Position numbers and translations under genes: made by a program. Shown piece by piece: positions 58,573 through 64,000 of a stretch of 64,000 bases of DNA. Position 1 is the stretch's first letter, and every line of letters begins with the position of its first letter. This DNA is from Prochlorococcus sp. AG-409-K04. Its GTDB lineage: Bacteria > Cyanobacteriota > Cyanobacteriia > PCC-6307 > Cyanobiaceae. Location of the stretch: contig QCKE01000003.1 of assembly GCA_003215555.1 (NCBI GenBank), positions 62,001-126,000 on the forward strand, read 5' to 3'. The notes below the pieces were generated by a model. The model did no database searches, had not been told where the DNA came from, and worked only from the letters and a program-made list of their open reading frames with translations.

Positions 58573-60957
58573 ATGGCATCACAATCTAGTAGAGAACTTG
58601 CACTTGAGCGTCGTAAGGCTCTTAGTACAGGAGGTAAAAAGGCCTCTTTACTAAGCACATCAAGTCCTAATCGCATTAGATCTGTATCTGATGTAGGTGT
58701 TACAAGGACTGATAAATCCTTTATTAAGTCAAGTGAAAACCAGGTTAGTTCAGCCCAAAAAGTGATTTCAAAAACATCTACATCTATTTCTGCGTCTTCA
58801 ACAAGCAGTCATTCCAAAATAAGGAATCCTAGGCCAATAAGTAATCCTAGTCGTGAGCTAGTTCTTCGACGTCGTGAAGCTCTCTCGCAACGCGGTAAGA
58901 CAGCAGATAAAAGTCAAGATAGAACAAGAGTAGATGTAGCAAAAAATTCTTCAAAAGTTGTTGCAGTTAATACTCAAGTTGAAGCATGTTGTGAACCGTG
59001 TGCAGAAGAAAAAGCACGTCAGTCCGCATCAGGAAAATCCAGTAAATTAACTCTTAATATTCCTAAAGCTACTTCTCGTCGTAATTCTAGTTCCAAACGA
59101 AGAGCAATAGAAAATCCTAGTAGAGCTCTTGTTTTAGCAAGAAGAGAAGCATTGTCTAAGCATGGCAAATCTGCTTCTGTCCAACCAACAACTCCTGCAG
59201 CAGTTGCTCGTCAAGGTAATCCTGATTTATCTAGTAGGGAAATATCTCAACGTGTTAGAGAGCTTAGGAGTAAAATTGGCGCTACAGGTAAGCAACGTTC
59301 TTGTGGAACAAGACCTTGTGGTCCCAATAAGCATGGATCAAAGGACTCTGCATTGGCTGCAGATGCACATTGGAAAGTAGGAGTTAGTGAGACTTCTTCC
59401 GGACAGATTGTTACAGGTACACAAGCTAATAGATCTCTTAAAACCACTGGTAATGAAGCTAGTACTTGTCGTTCTGTTACTGGTACACAATATCTAGGTG
59501 CAGATACAATTAATACTTTCTGTGAGACTCCACCTTCTTTATCTCAGCCACCTAAAGTTTCCGTTACAAGTACTTCACATGGTAATCAGGTTACAGGAAA
59601 TGAAGTTGGTCGCTCAGAGAAAGTAACTGGAGATGAGCCTGGTACCTGTAAGAATTTGACCGGTACAGAATATGTGTCAGCTAATCAATCAACTTCTTAT
59701 TGTGGAGGAGTAAATCCCTCTCCATTAAAAGTTGGGCAAAGTCTTACTCAAGACGGACGAAAGGTAAGTGGTGTTATGGTTGGTCGCTCAGGCAATGTAA
59801 CTGGAGATGAGGCGGGCTCTAACAAAAATCTTACTGGCGATCAATATCTCGGAGCTGATCCTTTGCCAGATGGAAGACCAGCAAGAAAAGTAGGTGTTTT
59901 TAATACACTCAATGGCACTGCTGTAACAGGTACAGGAGTTGGTAGAGCCTCTAGTGTTACTGGAGATGAGGCTGGTAGTTGTAAGAATGTAACTGGAGAT
60001 GAATATGTGGGATCGCAGCAATATGACTCCTTTTGTGGAGGAATCCCTGCGCCAGAAGCTCAAAAGGTTGGATTAAGCTTGACAAATAAAGCTCAGTCAG
60101 TCAGTGGAACAATGACAGGTCGATCTTCTTTAGTTACTGGAGATGAGCCCGGAACTTGTAAGTCAGTTACTGGAACTCCTTATACAGGATTAGAAGAAGC
60201 TGCTCAACTTTGTGAAAGTCGTGCACTTGATGAAGTTCAATATAGAACTCCTAGAAGAATTGGGACCCCTGCTGCTCCAATGACAGGGCTTCAACCAGGT
60301 GTTGGTGGTGTTATGACTGGGGCTGATAAAGGAGCTTGTGAGACTCTTACTGGAACTCCATATGTTGGCGCAGATCAACTTGTTCAAGCTTGTGGAGCAG
60401 ATGCTCCTGCGGGAAGTCAGGATTATCAAGACTCTGACTCATCAAGTTTTGGTAAGAGATTTACAGTTACATCTCCAGCTAAAGCTGCACAATCAGACCG
60501 CGACTCTGCTTTAGGTGTAACAGGTACTAGTTATGAAAAATCTACTAATATAACTGGTCCTTTTGATATGGCTCCTAATAAGGTTACTGGTACGGAGCAA
60601 TTTAGGTTTGGAAATAAAAGACCTTTAATAGCAAATGTTCAAGAGCAATCTAAAGAGGCTTCATCTCACTCAAAAGAATTATCAGGACGCCCACAATCAA
60701 GAATTACTGGAGAAGGGCAATCTGCTGGTTTAAACATTACCGGAGATGATTGGGCGAGGGGTGAAAGCGTGACAGGTACTGAGGGTGCATCTGCAAGAAG
60801 ACGTAATCCTTCTAGACCTGGAGGTATGAGTGCAATGCCTTCCTTTGATAACAAAAGAAACGAACAACTAGCTAAACCAGATCTTTTGATAACTGGTTCC
60901 AGTGGAAATACCGGAGAAGGCCAATTGGTTACTTTCTCCGGTGGAGCAAGAGGTTGA
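58573..60957 (+). CDS. csoS2: Carboxysome scaffold protein CsoS2
   Basis: CsoS2 is a disordered linker that binds Rubisco and the shell and drives assembly. Four short N-terminal repeats carry ...SSRELALERRKALSTGGK-type motifs (about residues 5-22, 96-115, 180-200 and 218-235). Six middle repeats (about 270-620) carry KVGxSxTxxGxxVTGT and VTGDExGTCKNxTGxxYxG patterns with paired Cys, but the third middle repeat has no Cys. The C-terminal region has ITGEGQSAGLNITGDDWARG and LVTFSGGARG, which docks to the shell. The gene is a single uninterrupted frame of 794 codons; I saw no obvious frameshift product. Confidence 0.95.
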   Translation: MASQSSRELALERRKALSTGGKKASLLSTSSPNRIRSVSDVGVTRTDKSFIKSSENQVSSAQKVISKTSTSISASSTSSHSKIRNPRPISNPSRELVLRRREALSQRGKTADKSQDRTRVDVAKNSSKVVAVNTQVEACCEPCAEEKARQSASGKSSKLTLNIPKATSRRNSSSKRRAIENPSRALVLARREALSKHGKSASVQPTTPAAVARQGNPDLSSREISQRVRELRSKIGATGKQRSCGTRPCGPNKHGSKDSALAADAHWKVGVSETSSGQIVTGTQANRSLKTTGNEASTCRSVTGTQYLGADTINTFCETPPSLSQPPKVSVTSTSHGNQVTGNEVGRSEKVTGDEPGTCKNLTGTEYVSANQSTSYCGGVNPSPLKVGQSLTQDGRKVSGVMVGRSGNVTGDEAGSNKNLTGDQYLGADPLPDGRPARKVGVFNTLNGTAVTGTGVGRASSVTGDEAGSCKNVTGDEYVGSQQYDSFCGGIPAPEAQKVGLSLTNKAQSVSGTMTGRSSLVTGDEPGTCKSVTGTPYTGLEEAAQLCESRALDEVQYRTPRRIGTPAAPMTGLQPGVGGVMTGADKGACETLTGTPYVGADQLVQACGADAPAGSQDYQDSDSSSFGKRFTVTSPAKAAQSDRDSALGVTGTSYEKSTNITGPFDMAPNKVTGTEQFRFGNKRPLIANVQEQSKEASSHSKELSGRPQSRITGEGQSAGLNITGDDWARGESVTGTEGASARRRNPSRPGGMSAMPSFDNKRNEQLAKPDLLITGSSGNTGEGQLVTFSGGARG
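60910..60942 (+). promoter_or_regulatory. Hairpin at the 3' end of csoS2 coding sequence
   Basis: ACCGGAGAA (60910-60918) and TTCTCCGGT (60934-60942) form a 9-bp perfect stem with a 15-base loop that holds CCAATTGG. It lies inside the last codons of csoS2, 22 bases before the csoSCA ATG. Codons there encode NTGEGQLVTFSGG, so the stem may be partly forced by protein sequence. Confidence 0.45.
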
Positions 60958-60964
60958 TTGAGTA

Positions 60965-62506
60965 ATGGCCTTTAGAAGCTTGGCCAATAATAGAAAGCGT
61001 TTTCTAGGACCGACTGCACCTAGAAAATATTTTCCTTCTGCCACCGAAACTAAAATTGAGCAAAAGGCTATTAATTTGACAGGGGGTATGCCTACTAAGA
61101 CCTCTCATCCCCTAACTGATTTGGTTGAAAATAAAAAACTTGAAAGTTATGAATCTGAGACTAAGCAAAGTTTTGATCGTATAGTTCCTTTACTGAAAAG
61201 AATTTCTGCTCTCCAGCATGAAGAAGATTTTGTTGAAAAATCTCAACAACTTGCAAATGCAGAGTTAGGCATAGAATTGCCTATTCATATCCTTGAAAAA
61301 GCCTGGGTACAACCTCTAGATATGCGGGCTTTATTTGCGGCATGTGTTTTTAAAGCTCATGAAAATTCAAGTGACAAGTTTTTCAACTCAGATCCCTTAA
61401 ATGCTTCTGCTGATAGTCAGGCTGCAAAATCATTTCAATCATTTCTTTACGAATGTGGATTTCACTTGTTAGATGTAACACCTTGCGCAGATGGTCGTTT
61501 GGCTCATTCTATTGCCTATGCACTAAGAATTCCATTTAGTTCAGTTCGTAGAAGATCTCATGCTGGCGCAATGTTTGATGTTGAGAAGACTGTTAATAGA
61601 TGGGTGAAAACAGAGCATAAGCGTTACAGAGAAAGCTCACCAAATTCATTTAATGAACAAACTTCTTATTTAAAAGTAGTTCTTTATCACTTTAGTTCAC
61701 TAGACCCTTCTCATCAAGGTTGTGCAGCTCATGGTAGTAATGACAAACTTGCAGCTTCTTCCGGTTATCAACGATTACTTGATTTTCAAGAATCTATTGA
61801 AAATAGCTTTTGTTGCGGAGCTTCTGTTGATCTTTTGCTTATAGGTCTTGATACAGATACTGATGCAATTAGGGTGCATGTACCAGATTCTAAAAATAAT
61901 GTAAATCTTGATGATTGGGTCTCTACTACTGATGTTTATGAAGAGACTAAACACCTTCCAGCTGATCAAGCGATGGTTAAAATTTCTGAAAAAATAAATT
62001 TAGGCGCTTCTGGTCAAGTTAATCCTGGAATGGTTAAATTTATTCGTAGATTAATAGTTAACAATATCTCCCAAATTGATTATGTTCGTCATTTTCATAA
62101 TGGCTCTTATTCAGACGCAGGACATGCTGAACGTTTTATAGGTGTAGGTATAGGATTTAAAGAAGTTCACTTAAGAAACCTCACTTACTTTGCTCATTTA
62201 GATACTGTAGAAGAAGGTGCTCCTGATTTAGATGTAGGAATAAAGATTTTTAAGGGCTTAAATGTTTCTAGAGATTTGCCAATACCCATTGTTATCCGAT
62301 TTGATTATTCTGGTAAAGTTCCTGGTGCAAGACAAAGAGCTTTATCAGATTGTAAGAGAGTCAATAATGCTATTTGTTCACGTTATCGATATTTGGTAGA
62401 CAAAGGACTATTACATACATGTCTTACTATTAGAGATCGTGATAAAAAAGATTCTGCAGAAGTTGTAGGGTCTTCTCTCGACCCCGTCCTTAAAGAGGAA
62501 CATTGA
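60965..62506 (+). CDS. csoSCA: Carboxysomal carbonic anhydrase CsoSCA
   Basis: CsoSCA converts bicarbonate to CO2 next to Rubisco, a beta-type enzyme once called epsilon. The catalytic zinc ligands are at Cys174 (VTPCADGRLAHS, with the Asp-Arg dyad), His242 (LYHFSSLDPSHQG) and Cys253 (QGCAAHGSND). These positions are within one residue of the numbering I know for the Halothiobacillus enzyme. The N-terminal 60 residues carry the Rubisco-binding lead. Length (513) is normal. It starts 7 bases after the csoS2 stop. Confidence 0.96.
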   Translation: MAFRSLANNRKRFLGPTAPRKYFPSATETKIEQKAINLTGGMPTKTSHPLTDLVENKKLESYESETKQSFDRIVPLLKRISALQHEEDFVEKSQQLANAELGIELPIHILEKAWVQPLDMRALFAACVFKAHENSSDKFFNSDPLNASADSQAAKSFQSFLYECGFHLLDVTPCADGRLAHSIAYALRIPFSSVRRRSHAGAMFDVEKTVNRWVKTEHKRYRESSPNSFNEQTSYLKVVLYHFSSLDPSHQGCAAHGSNDKLAASSGYQRLLDFQESIENSFCCGASVDLLLIGLDTDTDAIRVHVPDSKNNVNLDDWVSTTDVYEETKHLPADQAMVKISEKINLGASGQVNPGMVKFIRRLIVNNISQIDYVRHFHNGSYSDAGHAERFIGVGIGFKEVHLRNLTYFAHLDTVEEGAPDLDVGIKIFKGLNVSRDLPIPIVIRFDYSGKVPGARQRALSDCKRVNNAICSRYRYLVDKGLLHTCLTIRDRDKKDSAEVVGSSLDPVLKEEH

Positions 62507-62507
62507 C

Positions 62508-62783
62508 ATGTTGATTTGTAAGGTGGTTAAGCCACTTGTTTCTACAAACCGTATACCAGGTTTTGAACATAAGCATCTTCAGGTCGTTTTAGATGGCAGC
62601 TCTAAAAAAGTTGCTGTTGATGCTGTAGGGTGTAAGCCTGATGATTGGGTTATTTGTGTTGGAAGCTCTGCTGCCAGAGAAGCTGCTGGAAGTAAATCAT
62701 ATCCTAGTGATTTGACAATAGTTGGGATTATTGATCATTGGGACCCTGTTGCTTCTAATTCAAATTCAGGGGGTCAGAAATAA
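62508..62783 (+). CDS. csoS4A: Carboxysome vertex protein CsoS4A
   Basis: The 91-residue BMC pentamer protein (Pfam EutN/CcmL type) caps shell vertices. It has MLICKVVKPLVSTNRIPGFEHKHLQVVLDG, AVDAVGCKPDDWVICVGSSAARE and DLTIVGIIDHWDP. The start is one base after the csoSCA stop. Confidence 0.95.
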   Translation: MLICKVVKPLVSTNRIPGFEHKHLQVVLDGSSKKVAVDAVGCKPDDWVICVGSSAAREAAGSKSYPSDLTIVGIIDHWDPVASNSNSGGQK

Positions 62784-63034
62784 TGGAAATCATGCAAGTT
62801 ATGGGAAGGTTGGTTTGTACTCAAAGAGTAGATGGATTAGGACATATGCATTTACGAGTTCTAAAAAACAATAAAGGGAAGCAACTTGTAGCTGTTGACC
62901 CAGTAGGTGCTAGACAAGGAAATTGGGTTTTTACAGCGAGTGGTTCTGCCGCAAGATTTGCTTGCCCAAATCCATCAATTCAAACTGATTTGACCATTGG
63001 CGGAATCATTGATTATTGGAGTCCTGATGGTTAA
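62783..63034 (+). CDS. csoS4B: Carboxysome vertex protein CsoS4B
   Basis: The second pentamer subunit is 83 residues: MQVMGRLVCTQRVDGLGHMHLRVLKN, AVDPVGARQGNWVFTASGSAARFAC and DLTIGGIIDYWSPDG. Its ATG shares the final base of the csoS4A stop (TAATG), so the pair is translationally coupled. Two pentamer genes are normal for alpha-carboxysomes. Confidence 0.95.
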   Translation: MEIMQVMGRLVCTQRVDGLGHMHLRVLKNNKGKQLVAVDPVGARQGNWVFTASGSAARFACPNPSIQTDLTIGGIIDYWSPDG

Positions 63035-63067
63035 ATCTTGAAATTTCCAAGCCTTAAAAAAAAAACC

Positions 63068-63547
63068 ATGACTTCATCATCATCCCTTAGTTCTAACGCA
63101 AAACTAGATTCAAATAGTACTGATCCTTCTAAACAGGTAGTAGACGTTGACTCTAAAACGGTAACTTCTTCAAAAAAATTAAAATCCTCAAACAATTTTG
63201 GCGGAACAAGAGGAATGTCAACAAAAAGAACTTCTAGTTTTGATGAATCAATTTCTGGAATAGCCCTGGGAATGATAGAAACTCGTGGAATGGTGCCAGC
63301 AATAGAAGCTGCTGATGCTATGACCAAAGCTGCAGAAGTGACATTGGTTGTCAGAGAGTATGTTGGAGGTGGTTATGTAAGTGTTTTAGTCCGCGGAGAA
63401 ACCGGTGCTGTAAATGCATCAGTTCGTGCTGGAGCGGATGCATGTGAGAGAGTCGGAGATGGATTGGTTTCTGCTCATATCATTGCTAGACCTCATTTTG
63501 AAGTGGAACCTATTCTTAAAGTTAGTGGAGCAAAGCGTCGCCTTTAA
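63068..63547 (+). CDS. csoS1E: Shell protein CsoS1E-type: BMC domain with long disordered N-terminus
   Basis: The C-terminal 100 residues (from ISGIALGMIETRGMVPAIEAA) are a CsoS1 BMC domain almost identical to csoS1. The N-terminal 60 residues are Ser/Thr/Lys-rich and unstructured (MTSSSSLSSNAKLDSNSTDP onward). A TTG at 63038 would add 10 residues; the ATG at 63068 is preferred. CsoS1E-type proteins occur in some low-light Prochlorococcus and Synechococcus. The tail faces one side of the shell and could bind cargo or another protein. Confidence 0.88.
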   Translation: MTSSSSLSSNAKLDSNSTDPSKQVVDVDSKTVTSSKKLKSSNNFGGTRGMSTKRTSSFDESISGIALGMIETRGMVPAIEAADAMTKAAEVTLVVREYVGGGYVSVLVRGETGAVNASVRAGADACERVGDGLVSAHIIARPHFEVEPILKVSGAKRRL

Positions 63548-63606
63548 AATTTACTTGTTTATAGGGTTTGTCTCGTTTACCGTTTTAGGTAATTAAATTA
63601 TTGATT

Positions 63607-63858
63607 ATGAATAACTGGAATGAGAGAAAGCGTCCTATACGCTTAGAAAAAAGATTTGAATTTGATAGTTATGATCAAACCAGAGATTTTCTTGATCGTT
63701 TAGGAGATCTTTGTGAAGTACGTAAACGTTTTCCAGACATAAGTTTTGGAAAAACGTATGTAAACCTAACCTTGCAACCACAGACTGATGAGAAGGATGC
63801 TGAATTGTCTGAATTAGAGCAGGAGTTTGCTAAGGAAATAGATAGTTTATGTGATTAA
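63607..63858 (+). CDS. Alpha-carboxysome Rubisco assembly factor acRAF (PCD-like fold)
   Basis: The protein has a pterin-dehydratase-like fold without the His-His-Pro active site. It reads WNERKRPIRLEKRFEFDSYDQTRDFLDRLGDL, RKRFPDISFGKTYVNLTLQP and an acidic end (ELEQEFAKEIDSLCD). Genes in this position are known as acRAF and aid Rubisco assembly. A TTG at 63601 is also in frame; the ATG at 63607 is preferred, giving MNNWNE and 83 residues. It converges with the next gene with 5 bases between stops. Confidence 0.85.
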   Translation: MNNWNERKRPIRLEKRFEFDSYDQTRDFLDRLGDLCEVRKRFPDISFGKTYVNLTLQPQTDEKDAELSELEQEFAKEIDSLCD

Positions 63859-63863
63859 AAATG

Positions 63864-64000
63864 TTACTCTTTTCCTTCGGATATATCTCTTTTAATGAGT
63901 GCCATTAAATAAGCTGGAGACTTGTATCGACCTGGAAGACATCGATTGAGTGTCTCTAGGTACCCCCAACAGACAGTCCTTTCAATTTGTTTAACAGAAC
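63864..64000 (-). CDS. DUF3136-type protein, 5' end outside window
   Basis: The minus frame, read from the window edge to a TAA at 63864-63866, gives SVKQIERTVCWGYLETLNRC followed by LPGRYKSPAYLMALIKRD and ISEGKE. The pattern RTVCWxxLExLNRCLP with the KSPxYLMALIKRD end fits DUF3136, small proteins of picocyanobacteria with no known function. Only about 45 codons are visible. Confidence 0.7.
   Translation of the reverse strand, partial: SVKQIERTVCWGYLETLNRCLPGRYKSPAYLMALIKRDISEGKE

Noticed and set aside
58573-60957. A programmed frameshift giving two CsoS2 forms
   Set aside because: The frame is uninterrupted and I could not point to a convincing slippery site with a following stem.

Overview
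The window looks like a chromosome segment of a marine picocyanobacterium, most likely Prochlorococcus. It has an alpha-carboxysome operon with form IA Rubisco, a light-dependent protochlorophyllide reductase beside the dark-operative chlLNB genes, photosystem genes (psaM, psb27), a ferrochelatase with a light-harvesting-like tail, and the ado-aar alkane pair. Base composition is AT-rich, genes are tightly packed, many starts are TTG or GTG, and the csoS1E-type gene suggests a low-light clade. The strain cannot be fixed from sequence reading alone. I see no tRNA, rRNA, CRISPR array, insertion sequence or prophage block.

Layout. 1-2.7 kb (minus): a four-gene run (YjbQ family, pterin dehydratase, CobW GTPase, ABC permease) that looks like a metal-homeostasis operon. 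3-24.7 kb: housekeeping genes on both strands (M32 peptidase, pyrophosphatase, hemC, principal sigma factor, a probable 6S RNA, priA, argB, ssb, cobK, purA, psb27, proS, a second pyrophosphatase, lepB). 24.8-41.6 kb: cell envelope and division (CPBP protease, FtsL-like protein, FtsI), transaldolase, frr-pyrH, cobO, a lone tyrosine recombinase, hemH, ilvB, an S1-domain protein. 41.6-48 kb: alkane biosynthesis (ado, aar), accA, an SDR, trpF, a site-2-protease homologue and a lipoate-ligase homologue. 48-54 kb: psaM, por, and chlN-chlB-chlL. 54.5-63.9 kb: csoS1D, then csoS1-cbbL-cbbS-csoS2-csoSCA-csoS4A-csoS4B-csoS1E-acRAF, which supply the shell, Rubisco, scaffold, carbonic anhydrase, vertex proteins and a Rubisco assembly factor.

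The main points of interest are not new gene clusters. They are (a) conserved enzymes that have lost key catalytic residues: the cyanobacterial-type pyrophosphatase (Asp to Ala), a dihydroorotase homologue, the site-2 protease (His to Tyr) and a nuclease-fold secreted protein; (b) RNA-level structure: a perfect 24-bp hairpin directly upstream of chlN, stem-loops at successive junctions of the carboxysome operon, a partly duplicated csoS1 leader, and a probable 6S RNA; (c) a very GC-rich first 54 bases of proS; and (d) two small bitopic proteins that fit the shape expected of the unrecognised cyanobacterial FtsL and FtsB. All functional statements are from sequence reading and family knowledge; no searches were run.
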